Shown here: one piece after another, positions 24,828 through 33,600 of the stretch
Position numbering within the stretch: position 1 is the stretch's first letter
How the letters are laid out: each line of letters starts with the position of its first letter
Origin: Bacteroidaceae bacterium
GTDB lineage: Bacteria; Bacteroidota; Bacteroidia; Bacteroidales; Bacteroidaceae
Direction: 5' to 3'
DNA: 40,496 nucleotides
Assembly (NCBI GenBank): GCA_017408685.1
Contig: JAFQUE010000087.1
Span: forward strand, 1-40,496
Notes under the pieces: generated by a model
Database searches by the model: none
What the model was told of the DNA's origin: nothing
The model's input: only the letters and a program-made list of their open reading frames with translations
Translations under genes and position numbers: made by a program

Positions 24828-25001
24828 ATGATTGTCTGGATTATAATAATAGGAATTCTTGTCGTCGCCTTCACTGCAAAGATGATTGTAAAACTGCGCC
24901 GCAGGAAATACGCAGGAAATTACCACCCCATAATCAACACACGCAAGAAGAGAATGAAATTCACCCGAAGGTTCCGTCACACCGAAGGATTGGGTGATTG
25001 A
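24828..25001 (+). CDS. Small basic single-pass membrane protein, unknown function
   Basis: A 57-residue protein if started at the ATG at 24828, where the chain begins directly with a hydrophobic helix (MIVWIIIIGILVVAFTA). The rest is strongly basic (KLRRRKYAGNYH, then TRKKRMKFTRRFRH), so the topology is N-out, tail in the cytoplasm. A longer frame from 24708 has an implausible composition. The frame ends exactly at a shared terminator palindrome and a candidate promoter lies upstream, which supports a real gene. I do not recognise the family. It stands alone between nrdD and aminopeptidase P. The tail could bind nucleic acid or acidic lipids; this is only a guess. Confidence 0.6.
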   Translation: MIVWIIIIGILVVAFTAKMIVKLRRRKYAGNYHPIINTRKKRMKFTRRFRHTEGLGD

Positions 25002-25003
25002 AC

Positions 25004-25051
25004 GATTATACAACGAGGTCCGGCATTAATGCCGGACCTCGTTGTATAATC
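25004..25051. terminator. Bidirectional terminator: perfect 48-bp palindrome
   Basis: Positions 25004-25027 are the exact reverse complement of 25028-25051, a 24-bp arm with no spacer. It fills the whole gap between the stop of the small membrane protein (25001) and the stop of aminopeptidase P (25050-25052, overlapping by two bases). The foot of the stem is A/T-rich on both sides, so it can act in either direction. Confidence 0.85.
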
Positions 25052-26441
25052 AACTGTTACGCACCTCTTCTATTTCTTCGGGCGACATTGGCTTGTACTT
25101 GCCCAGGCGGCGTGCGCCACCCTCGAATACAAGGTAATCCTCCTCGCCACGCATTCCGCCGAAGTTCTTCCATGCCTCCAGTTTATCGTAGCAGATGAAA
25201 TCGGTGAACTGCTTCTCGGCACGCCATTTGTCAATGAGGTCAGGGATAAAGTAGATACCCGGTTCAACAGTGAACACAAATCCCGGTTCAAGGGCCTTTG
25301 CAAGACGCAAAGATTTCCAGCCGAAGAGAGGACTCTTTGTACGACCCTCCTCGTAACCTACATTGACCTCGCCAAGATTCTCCATGTCATGTACGTCAAG
25401 ACCCATCATGTGACCAAGACCGTGAGGCATGAACATGCATGTTGCACCCTTTACGGTAGCCTCAACAGGGTCGCCCTTCATGAGACCGAGGTCAATCATA
25501 CCCTTTGCAATCTCTGTAAGCACAAGTTTATGAACCTCGCGATACTCTATTCCCGGGCGCAGGTTCTCCACTGCCGTGAGGTGCGCACGGCGCAATATAT
25601 TGCACACGGTACGCTGCTGCTCGGTAAAGTGTGTGCCCACAGGCATTGTTGTGGTAAGGTCACCGGCATAATGCATTGCATTCTCGCAACCCGAGTCAAG
25701 AAGCAACATCTGCCCCTCTTTGAGCGGAGCAGTACCATAAGCATGGTTATGCAATGTCTGACCGTTCACTGTTGCGATTATGGGGAACGAAAGCCCGAAG
25801 TTATGTTTCTGGGCTTCGGCCTGCACAACAGCAACAATCTCGGCCTCGGTTGTACCGGGTCGCACAGCACGCATGGCAGCGCAATGCATGTCAACCGAAA
25901 CGTTTACAGCCTCCTCAATCTGCGCTATCTCCTCCTCACTCTTGTAGTTGCGCTGCGCAATGACGGCCCTTACAAACTCAAGAGAAACCTCCCGGGCCTG
26001 CTCGGCAGGATTAATGCCAAGAAGTTCCTGTAACCAAACCTGGTGCTCACCACGGTAGGGAGGAAGGAAATGTATTCTCTGCCCTTTGGCCTGTGCATTC
26101 TGTACATATGTTGCAAAATCGGCCATCGGACGTGTAATTTCAATACCCACACGCTCGCTCTTCTCCTTGATTGTAGGCTGTACGCCTGTCCACACAATAT
26201 CATCTATCGTGAGTTCGTTACCGAAGATTATCTCCTTGTCGTTGTCGATGTCTATTACAGCGGCAAGCCCCTCATAATCCGAAGCAAAGTAGTAAAGGAA
26301 TGTAGAGTCCTGGCGGAAATGGTATGCATTGTCGGCATAGTTCATACCCGTGAAATTGTTACCCAAGAACAGCAGCAATCCATCACCCATTCTCTCTTTA
26401 AGCGCCTTGCGGCGTGCGATATAAGTCTCTTTTGAAAACAT
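25050..26441 (-). CDS. pepP: Xaa-Pro aminopeptidase (aminopeptidase P, M24B)
   Basis: A 463-residue cytosolic metallopeptidase that removes N-terminal residues preceding proline. An N-terminal creatinase-like domain (FLGNNFTGMNYADNAYHFRQDSTFLY) precedes the pita-bread domain. Dimetal ligands are visible: Asp249 and Asp261 (LLLDSG and AGDLT), His344 in HGLGHMMG (His340 also conserved), Glu393 in TVEPGIY, and Glu433 in MRGEEDYLV (usually RIEDD). The length is normal. It lies 27 nt after a GT2 gene and may be the last cistron of the metG-to-pepP run, or have its own promoter; none is obvious in the short gap. Confidence 0.95.
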   Translation of the reverse strand: MFSKETYIARRKALKERMGDGLLLFLGNNFTGMNYADNAYHFRQDSTFLYYFASDYEGLAAVIDIDNDKEIIFGNELTIDDIVWTGVQPTIKEKSERVGIEITRPMADFATYVQNAQAKGQRIHFLPPYRGEHQVWLQELLGINPAEQAREVSLEFVRAVIAQRNYKSEEEIAQIEEAVNVSVDMHCAAMRAVRPGTTEAEIVAVVQAEAQKHNFGLSFPIIATVNGQTLHNHAYGTAPLKEGQMLLLDSGCENAMHYAGDLTTTMPVGTHFTEQQRTVCNILRRAHLTAVENLRPGIEYREVHKLVLTEIAKGMIDLGLMKGDPVEATVKGATCMFMPHGLGHMMGLDVHDMENLGEVNVGYEEGRTKSPLFGWKSLRLAKALEPGFVFTVEPGIYFIPDLIDKWRAEKQFTDFICYDKLEAWKNFGGMRGEEDYLVFEGGARRLGKYKPMSPEEIEEVRNS

Positions 26442-26468
26442 GTTGGTTATATTTATAAGTTATTATCT

Positions 26469-27212
26469 TTATCTTTTTATTATTGCCCTCAACACAAACC
26501 ACATGTGCCGTCCTATTGTCGGCAGAAGGCCATAGTGGTTGCTCATCACCTTGAAACGTTCCATGAGCGAAGCACGATGATGTTTCAAAGATAGTCCATT
26601 TTGCAGATAATTCACCACAACACCCTCAGTTTTAACCAGTTTTGATGAAACTTTCATCACTTTAATGCACCAGTCCACATCGGACGACAAGCGGTATTTG
26701 AGGTCGTACATGGGTGCTATGTCCCTGCGGGCATAGAATGCCTGATGGCACACAAGCATTCCATCCCTGAAACTGCGCCATGTAAGGTTATCGGGCGCTT
26801 TCAGGCGGCGCATGCGCACGAACTCGCGTGCGTCGTTCACCTCGGCGGTCTCGCCATAGAGCACATGCGGCAGTTCATCACAGGCAGCAGCAGTATTGGC
26901 CAGTTTCTGCAAGGTGTCGGGAGCATAGAACGAATCGCCGGCATTCAGGAAGCATAGATAGTCGCCCGTTGCAAGGGCAATACCCTTGTTCATGGCATCG
27001 TATATACCCCTGTCGCGCTCGCTCACAATGTGGGCAAACTGCACGCCGCTTGCTTTTGCCTTTGCCACGGTGTCATCAGTGGAACCGCCGTCAATGAGCA
27101 GATACTCATAATTGGTATATGTCTGCGAGAGCACACTCTCAAGAGTATGCCCGATGAGATCGCCTGCGTTGAAAGCGACGGTTATGATGGAGAATTTAGG
27201 TTGCTGAGCCAT
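26469..27212 (-). CDS. GT2 family glycosyltransferase (WcaE-like)
   Basis: A 247-residue GT-A enzyme. SIITVAFNAGDLIGHTLESV opens the nucleotide-sugar domain, LLIDGGSTDDT follows, and ERDRGIYDAMNKG with FLNAGDSF (about residues 65-95) is the arrangement of a subfamily where NAGD replaces the usual DXD. The C-terminal SLKHHRASLMERFKVM is basic and probably touches the membrane. It acts in assembly of a surface glycan; the sugar is unknown. Its ATG shares one nucleotide with the stop of the YfhO gene (TAATG), so translation is coupled. Confidence 0.92.
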   Translation of the reverse strand: MAQQPKFSIITVAFNAGDLIGHTLESVLSQTYTNYEYLLIDGGSTDDTVAKAKASGVQFAHIVSERDRGIYDAMNKGIALATGDYLCFLNAGDSFYAPDTLQKLANTAAACDELPHVLYGETAEVNDAREFVRMRRLKAPDNLTWRSFRDGMLVCHQAFYARRDIAPMYDLKYRLSSDVDWCIKVMKVSSKLVKTEGVVVNYLQNGLSLKHHRASLMERFKVMSNHYGLLPTIGRHMWFVLRAIIKR

Positions 27213-29767
27213 TATCCTTTTACTTTTCTATATATAATCGCACATACAAGCAGCACAATCACGACACCCACCACGATGGACATATATAACGACCATGCAT
27301 GGCTCTTTATCATAAGTTCATCGACACACTTGAATTCAACAGTGTGTTCGCCGGCAGGAAGAGGCAACGCGCGCAGCACATAGTTGGCACGTACGGGAAC
27401 AACCTCCTTGCCGTCGACATATGCCTTCCAGGTCTTGTAATACACCTCGGAGAAAACGGCCATTTTAGGAGCCTCGCAGTTACTCTTGTATACAAGATTT
27501 CCCGGGTTGCGGTACTCTACCAGTTCTATTGTTCCCGGGGTTGGATTGTTATACAGGGCAGGATTGCCAATCTTGCTCTCCCAGCACCTGTCAATAATCG
27601 CCGCCGTCTTGTCAACATGGTCAAGTGCGGCAATCTCCTCTTTTGGACTGCCTACCCACTCAATTCTGTCAACAAGCCAACAATGTCCGAAAGCATCGCT
27701 GTTCAGCGCCACCTCGTTTGCCGATGTGCCTTGAATGAAATACTTAGTGTTGAGCATATCAAGGACACGTTTATTTCCCTTGCTTATCTGCTGTTCTATG
27801 AGGTCCTGATAACGGGAAAGTTTGGCCGGGCTGTAGCCTCCTACCGAATTGTGATAATATGATGTGAATGACTGGTTGAACACACTGCCGCGCGTGTAGT
27901 CAAGCACACGATAATGGTTGTCGCCCTCGATAGCATGTATCGCCTTGTCGGCGTCGGTAATCTGTATCTCGGTTGTCTTATTCTTCACCATGAAATGACT
28001 GTCGTTCACAAAGCGCTTGCACACCGGCCACATATCAAGCAGGAACAGCACTCCAAGAAGAGCAATGAACACCCACTGCTTCATATTCTTGATAATGGCA
28101 AAAAGGTACATGAGCACTGCTGCTGCGGCAATAAACCCGAATGAGCGCCACGCGTCACTTGCAAACATCGACTGGCGCTCGGTTATAAGCGCGTCCATGA
28201 GTTCGGGTACCTCGGCGAACTGCGCGTCGGTTGGCGATGTAAAATCGAACAGCGAAGAACCTGCCAGCGCCAATATGAGTGTTATTCCGCCTACAACGCC
28301 TGCCGAAAGGTAGAGCCCCTTTATAGCCGCGACTTTCTCGCCTGCATTTTCAGGAGCAATCATCTCCATGAATCTCTTTACGGCCAATATTGCAAGTGTC
28401 GCCATTGTGAGTGTAGTAATCACCAGTGCCTGCGACGGCGCCCTGAACTTGTTGTAAAGGGGAAGATACTCAAACAGGAACTCATTTACCGATGGCAGAT
28501 TGCTTCCCCATGCAAGTACCAGCGAAAAAAGCGTTGCTGCAAAAAGCCACCACTTTTCGGGACCGCGCACTATGAGCAGACCGAGTACAAACAGAAAACA
28601 CACAATTGCTCCGGCATATACCGGACCCGATGTTCCATACATGGCCTGCGGTCCCCAGTATGTAGGCGCATACATGGCCTTCTCCGACGCCTCTTTCCTT
28701 ATACGTCCCTGAATACTACCTATGTAGTCGACAATTTCGTCCTGCGTTGCACCCGGGTTCGCATTCTGTACAGCCTCAACATACCCCATTGTAGTAGAAT
28801 ACTCTGCATAAGGATAATATGCCTTGTAGAATTCGCTGTTCTTGTCTACTTTATACGAAGAGGCAGCACCGTACATATTAGGCACAAGCAGGGTAAGACT
28901 CTCCATTTTGCCGTAACTCCAACGGAAGGCATACTCGGTATCGAGACCACCGGAGTTTCCGCTCTCTTCAGTTGCCAATTCCGAACCGCCACGCATTGAA
29001 TCCTTGGAATAGTCGGCAGTAGGCAACAGGATTCCCGCAGCGGGAGCAATGGACAACACCGCCACAACCGCAAGCAGCGCTGTAGCCTTGCAGTAATACG
29101 GCAACCATTTCTCTCTGATTGCATACACAAGATATACAACAGCCATTATTGCAGCAACTATGGCTGTGTAGTAACTCATCTGCTGATGGCTCCAGAGAAT
29201 GTTTAGGCCGGCAAAAATGAGCGTTACGAGCGCTCCAAGGAGAAGTTTTCTCCTGTACATCAATACAATGCCGCCAATGAGAGGAGCCATTGTCGCTATA
29301 ACCAGACTCTTGTTCATGTGCCCGGCAGCAATGATTATGAAATTGTAGGACCCGAGCGTATATACTATGGAACCCGCTATACTGAGCCACGGTTTACATC
29401 CAAGAGCCAGAAAAAGAATGTAGCACCCTATGAAGGTTGCGAATATGCAACCTATGTGACGGCGCGAAGCGCCGAAAATACCCAAGGTTACCACATCGGC
29501 TGCAGGTTTGAACACGTTGGCCGGTTGGGGCGAATAGGTATAGTTACAGGGCATGCCCGAGAACATGGAGTTAGACCAGTAGGAATACTCCCCGCTCTCC
29601 TCGTGATAATCCTTGGCATCCTTGCCCCATGCAATGGAACCTATCGCGTCGTCTTGCTTTATATCCTTGCCTTGGAGCACCGGACTGAAGTATACCAGTG
29701 TAAGCACAAGAAAAACAGCAACCGCAACCACATGCGGAAGGATTGCTTTCCAGTTAAAGTTCTTCAT
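27212..29767 (-). CDS. YfhO-family polytopic membrane protein
   Basis: An 851-residue integral membrane protein with about a dozen hydrophobic segments and a C-terminal extracytoplasmic domain before a last helix (SHAWSLYMSIVVGVVIVLLVCAIIY). YfhO-family traits are the first-loop segment KQDDAIGSIAW, FSGMPCNYTYSP and a C-terminal beta-rich part ending LPAGEHTVEFKCVDELM. Family members are thought to be GT-C-like enzymes that modify envelope glycans (the Bacillus protein acts on lipoteichoic acid); the substrate in Bacteroidota is unknown. It overlaps the upstream GT4 gene by 4 nt (ATGA) and the downstream GT2 gene by 1 nt, so it belongs to the glycan operon. Confidence 0.92.
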   Translation of the reverse strand: MKNFNWKAILPHVVAVAVFLVLTLVYFSPVLQGKDIKQDDAIGSIAWGKDAKDYHEESGEYSYWSNSMFSGMPCNYTYSPQPANVFKPAADVVTLGIFGASRRHIGCIFATFIGCYILFLALGCKPWLSIAGSIVYTLGSYNFIIIAAGHMNKSLVIATMAPLIGGIVLMYRRKLLLGALVTLIFAGLNILWSHQQMSYYTAIVAAIMAVVYLVYAIREKWLPYYCKATALLAVVAVLSIAPAAGILLPTADYSKDSMRGGSELATEESGNSGGLDTEYAFRWSYGKMESLTLLVPNMYGAASSYKVDKNSEFYKAYYPYAEYSTTMGYVEAVQNANPGATQDEIVDYIGSIQGRIRKEASEKAMYAPTYWGPQAMYGTSGPVYAGAIVCFLFVLGLLIVRGPEKWWLFAATLFSLVLAWGSNLPSVNEFLFEYLPLYNKFRAPSQALVITTLTMATLAILAVKRFMEMIAPENAGEKVAAIKGLYLSAGVVGGITLILALAGSSLFDFTSPTDAQFAEVPELMDALITERQSMFASDAWRSFGFIAAAAVLMYLFAIIKNMKQWVFIALLGVLFLLDMWPVCKRFVNDSHFMVKNKTTEIQITDADKAIHAIEGDNHYRVLDYTRGSVFNQSFTSYYHNSVGGYSPAKLSRYQDLIEQQISKGNKRVLDMLNTKYFIQGTSANEVALNSDAFGHCWLVDRIEWVGSPKEEIAALDHVDKTAAIIDRCWESKIGNPALYNNPTPGTIELVEYRNPGNLVYKSNCEAPKMAVFSEVYYKTWKAYVDGKEVVPVRANYVLRALPLPAGEHTVEFKCVDELMIKSHAWSLYMSIVVGVVIVLLVCAIIYRKVKG

Positions 29768-30993
29768 ATTCTATCTTTTCTATTTTCAATTATATTCTTG
29801 ATATATCCGTACATCCTTTCTTCATACTTCTCAAGCGAGCACTCCTCCCGCACAAACCTATGTGCAGCAAAGGCTTTCGCAGCAAACGTCTCAAGCGGAA
29901 GGGAGTCGGCCCGCAGCATAGCCTCTTCAAAAGCCGTGTAAGTGACACCGGGCACCACAATCCCGTTATCCGAGAAATCTATTCCCGTTGCCCGGCTATA
30001 CACAGGCAACAGAGCGCCATTGCCAAGCACGTTGAGTACAGAGACTGCACCGCCTTCTGACACAGACGGGTTAAGCAATATACCGCATTGCACCAGCAAA
30101 TCAGCAAATTCCTTTGATTCAATATCTACAAATCCATGCAACACTATGTTGCTGCAATTCTTTATAATAGGCCTGTAATATTCCCAGAAATCTTTCTCAT
30201 TGCTGCTGCTTCCGCACACGTGCAATGTAAATTCGGGATGTGCAGCAGCAAAATCAATGGCAATGTCAAGTCCCTTATGCAAAAGACCGGTACTGCCGAA
30301 CCACAAAATATTCCTGCGGCAAGCAGCGAAATCCTTCTCTTCACACGGTTCATTCACCTTGAAATAGAAAGCCGGAAGCCAGCAGTACCGTTCCTGCGCA
30401 GAGTCCTCTTCGAGGAACTGCTCGTAGACATACCTGTCACCAAGACATATTACAGCGTCACTGAAACGTGCCTCATAGTAGTTTCTTGGGTCGCCCGGCA
30501 TATAACGGTTTGAATCGAGGAACCAGCGACCATGTCTGCTGTAGAATTCAAGGTTACGCATAGCGGTCTTCCTATAGTTGAAACATGTTTCGGCGCCGAC
30601 GGAGTAGAAGATTCTCAATGGAGAGATATCGGCATTGGCACTGAAAGACCCCATGAAAGCATTGCCGTTTATGCCAAAGACCACATCATAAGGCGTATAA
30701 TCGATTCCGCTCTTTGCCCGTGACGCACAGTCCACATTGTACCCCAAACGGTTGAAGCACCTGGCAACGACGAGGCATTCGGTGAGATTGGAGTGGTGCT
30801 TTGGCAACTCTTTGCCGCTGAAAGCCTCGGGAAGATGGCACAACAACACACGCTTGCCATGGTTCTCGCGGAACACGTTTTTAACAAGCCTGTCGGTAGA
30901 GAAGAGACGCTGCACCCATGACACCACTCGGGCACCCATTCGGCGTTTGGCAATAGGCCATATGCGGGATATTTCGGAACGGTTCAGTTTCAT
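29764..30993 (-). CDS. GT4-like glycosyltransferase with altered donor motif
   Basis: A 409-residue GT-B protein. The N-terminal acceptor domain is divergent (HLPEAFSGKELPKHHSNLTE); the C-terminal domain has ILWFGSTGLLHKGLDIAIDF and LHVCGSSSNEKDFW. At the donor site the sequence is SEGGAVSVLNVLGNG: the first Glu of E-x7-E is kept but the second is Asn, which may change donor use or activity. An ATG at 30991-30993 is preferred; a GTG two codons upstream overlaps the preceding stop. It overlaps YfhO by 4 nt. Confidence 0.85.
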   Translation of the reverse strand: MKLNRSEISRIWPIAKRRMGARVVSWVQRLFSTDRLVKNVFRENHGKRVLLCHLPEAFSGKELPKHHSNLTECLVVARCFNRLGYNVDCASRAKSGIDYTPYDVVFGINGNAFMGSFSANADISPLRIFYSVGAETCFNYRKTAMRNLEFYSRHGRWFLDSNRYMPGDPRNYYEARFSDAVICLGDRYVYEQFLEEDSAQERYCWLPAFYFKVNEPCEEKDFAACRRNILWFGSTGLLHKGLDIAIDFAAAHPEFTLHVCGSSSNEKDFWEYYRPIIKNCSNIVLHGFVDIESKEFADLLVQCGILLNPSVSEGGAVSVLNVLGNGALLPVYSRATGIDFSDNGIVVPGVTYTAFEEAMLRADSLPLETFAAKAFAAHRFVREECSLEKYEERMYGYIKNIIENRKDRI

Positions 30994-30995
30994 AG

Positions 30996-32084
30996 TCACA
31001 GTTTTCGGTATACTTTACAGGTCTGCTCCACCATGCGCCCGATGGAGAATTCTTTGCTGCGCTCAATTCCTTTCTGACGCAGTTCGTCGCGCAGGGCTGT
31101 ACTCGACAAGAGTTCCTTGAGCGTATCCTGCATTGACTGCGCATTGCTCGGGTTAAAATATATGGCTGCGTCGCCCGCCACCTCGGGGAATGCACTGGCA
31201 TTGCTCAGGCACACCGGGCAACCGTTGGCAAAAGCCTCGAGGATAGGAATTCCAAAACCTTCGTAGTGCGACGGGAATACAAAACACTGCGCATGACGGT
31301 AAAGCGAAGCCATCTGAGCGTCGGCGGCGGCAATGTGCACGAGTTTATCGGCAATGTTCCATCGCCTGAATAACTTTACCTCTGAAGCGCTGAACGGCGA
31401 ACCGGTACAAACGACCTTGAGGTTCGGGTCAAGATTGAAAATCGGGCGTATGGCCGAAAGCCAAGGAAGAAAATTCTTGTAGCCTTTACGCTCGCCCACA
31501 TAAAGCACATATCTGTCGAAGAGTTGCTGTGCGGGCTCTGCAATGACCCGATAGCCGTGGTGCACAACTGTAATCTTTGAAGGGTCGGTTCCAAGCAGTT
31601 CCACAATATCGCGCTTGGTATTCTCGCTTACGGCAATTATATGGTCAGCCTCGGCAATGAGGCGTTTCTTATGAGGGATAGTGCGGTCGTAAAGGAGCAC
31701 ATCCTGCGGATAGCGTTCAAAAGTCATGTCGTGCACCGTGAGCACAAAAGGTTTCCCACGGCGTTTCACATGCTTGAGAAAATAGGGATTGAAATATGTA
31801 GGATGAAATATATCGTAATTGTCGAACCTGACAGCCTCCCAGGCAACAGTCCTGTTAGCCAACATGTATATCTGCCGGCGGAAACGGTAGTTTTGGGGAA
31901 AGGATATCTTTTCGTACCTGTGACCATAGGTTTCGGTAACATAATGGTTTTCGCAGTAACGCATGGGTATATCGGCCAGAAATTCGTCAGCAGGCAGATT
32001 GTACATAAGGTCGGCAAAGTACCGTGTAACACCGCCAAAACGCTGCAACGTAAACATCTGATTATCGAACAATATCTTTTTCAT
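30996..32084 (-). CDS. GT4 family glycosyltransferase
   Basis: A 362-residue GT-B enzyme of the mannosyl/rhamnosyl-transferase type. Evidence: LQRFGGVTRYFADL (acceptor-domain Gly loop), VLTVHDMTFERYP, IIAVSENTKRDIV, YVLYVGERKGYKN and the donor motif SHYEGFGIPILEAFANG with E-x7-E intact. It probably extends a lipid-linked oligosaccharide on the inner membrane. The ATG at 32082-32084 is taken; a GTG at 32090 would overlap the flippase stop by one base. It is embedded in the glycan operon between the flippase and the second GT4-like gene. Confidence 0.93.
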   Translation of the reverse strand: MKKILFDNQMFTLQRFGGVTRYFADLMYNLPADEFLADIPMRYCENHYVTETYGHRYEKISFPQNYRFRRQIYMLANRTVAWEAVRFDNYDIFHPTYFNPYFLKHVKRRGKPFVLTVHDMTFERYPQDVLLYDRTIPHKKRLIAEADHIIAVSENTKRDIVELLGTDPSKITVVHHGYRVIAEPAQQLFDRYVLYVGERKGYKNFLPWLSAIRPIFNLDPNLKVVCTGSPFSASEVKLFRRWNIADKLVHIAAADAQMASLYRHAQCFVFPSHYEGFGIPILEAFANGCPVCLSNASAFPEVAGDAAIYFNPSNAQSMQDTLKELLSSTALRDELRQKGIERSKEFSIGRMVEQTCKVYRKL

Positions 32085-32089
32085 CAGCA

Positions 32090-33553
32090 CTATGCTTTTT
32101 TACGTTTAAAAAGAAAATCGGTTATCTCTTGCAGTTCCTTGCTACGCAGAGTCCATGCGGTCCCAGCATACAACAGCGCAGCAATGCCCACACGCGACAA
32201 CAGGAGCTGAAGTTCACCGTCAATGCTGTCCGTAAGCACATATGTCAGAACCATTGTTGCTGCGGCAAGCAGCATGTAAGGAGAAACATCGAGCAGGAAC
32301 ATCGGAAACGTCACCGCAATTTCTTTACTCGCAAAGTATCGCCACACAAACAGCCACAAGGCATTGAACACACAATAACTGAACAGCATAGGTCTTATCC
32401 CGAATGGATGTACAAACAGCAGTATTGCCAACATGAGTACCCCTTGCACTATTGTACACCACATGAATGTGCGCGAACGCCCGCAACTAACAAGCAGATT
32501 CGTCAACATTGACTGAAGCGGCATGAAGGCGCCCCAAACGGCAAGTATACGCAACATTGACGCGCTTTCGGCCCATTTGTCCGTGATTACTATCGTTATG
32601 AGTTCCGGAGCAACCAATGACAGACCGAACATGACCGGAAATGAAACAAAGGCTGTAAAGCGGAGCATTTTGCGGAAAACGCGCAACTGTCTCTCGCTGT
32701 CATCGACCACCTTTGCCAGTACAGGTTGTGCCACAGCATTCACCATGCCGTTTACAACATCCCCGCCCATATTGAACCACTCGGCGGCCTTGGTATAATT
32801 ACCGACATCTGTCTTCGTGTAGAACTTACCCAATATGAACGAGAAGATATTCCAGTTGAAACGCTGGAAAATATTGGTTATCAAGAGCCGGTAACTGAAC
32901 GCAAACAGATATTTCAGCGGAGCAAAGTTCACTTTAAGACTCGGACGCCATGGAGTGAAACACCAACAAACCACAGTGCGCACAAGCACATACACAATGC
33001 TCTGTGTGGCAATGCCCCAATAGGAGTACCCCTTTATGGCCATTACCACACCCACAACTCCTGAAACTACAATAGACAGTATAAGAGCAATGGATTTCTG
33101 TTTCACCTTAAGTTCGCGGAACAGATAAGCCGACGGAGCAATACCGAAACCCGCCACCACAAAGCCAAGGAAGTTGTATCTTGACAGGTTCACCAGAACC
33201 GGCTGATTAAAGAACTCGGCAATCAGAGGCGCACACATGAAAAGCACACCATACATCAACAGCGAAACAAGCACATTGAACCAGAAGACAGCATTGTAAT
33301 CGTCGTGCGTTACACTCTTCCGGTTGGCTATCGCAGCCACAAAACCACTGTCCTGTAAAGAACCCGCAATGGCGGAGAAAATGGCAAGCATACCTATTGG
33401 CCCGTAGTCACCGGGACCCAGTATGCGTGCCAGATATACACCGAAAATAAGGCTGAACAATTGGCACACGACGTTGCTCATGCCGCCCCAAAAAAAACCC
33501 TTTGCGACAGTATGTTTCAAATTATTACCCTCTGCAGTGCCTTTGTTTACCAT
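32090..33553 (-). CDS. Wzx-like oligosaccharide flippase (MOP superfamily)
   Basis: A 487-residue protein with about 12 to 14 membrane helices. The N-terminal TVAKGFFWGGMSNVVCQL, ARILGPGDYGPIGML and GFVAAIANR are typical of the polysaccharide-synthesis/flippase family (PF01943/PF13440 type). It would move undecaprenyl-linked repeat units made by the neighbouring glycosyltransferases across the inner membrane. The start is the ATG at 33551-33553 (MVNKGTAEGNN); the frame is open 44 codons further but those run through an intergenic inverted repeat and give an implausible sequence. It lies about 200 bp downstream of metG, with hairpins between, so it may have its own promoter. Confidence 0.92.
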   Translation of the reverse strand: MVNKGTAEGNNLKHTVAKGFFWGGMSNVVCQLFSLIFGVYLARILGPGDYGPIGMLAIFSAIAGSLQDSGFVAAIANRKSVTHDDYNAVFWFNVLVSLLMYGVLFMCAPLIAEFFNQPVLVNLSRYNFLGFVVAGFGIAPSAYLFRELKVKQKSIALILSIVVSGVVGVVMAIKGYSYWGIATQSIVYVLVRTVVCWCFTPWRPSLKVNFAPLKYLFAFSYRLLITNIFQRFNWNIFSFILGKFYTKTDVGNYTKAAEWFNMGGDVVNGMVNAVAQPVLAKVVDDSERQLRVFRKMLRFTAFVSFPVMFGLSLVAPELITIVITDKWAESASMLRILAVWGAFMPLQSMLTNLLVSCGRSRTFMWCTIVQGVLMLAILLFVHPFGIRPMLFSYCVFNALWLFVWRYFASKEIAVTFPMFLLDVSPYMLLAAATMVLTYVLTDSIDGELQLLLSRVGIAALLYAGTAWTLRSKELQEITDFLFKRKKA

Positions 33554-33600
33554 TGCTCTTACCTTATCTCCTTGGCCCAAAAGAACCCCTTTGCATTTCC

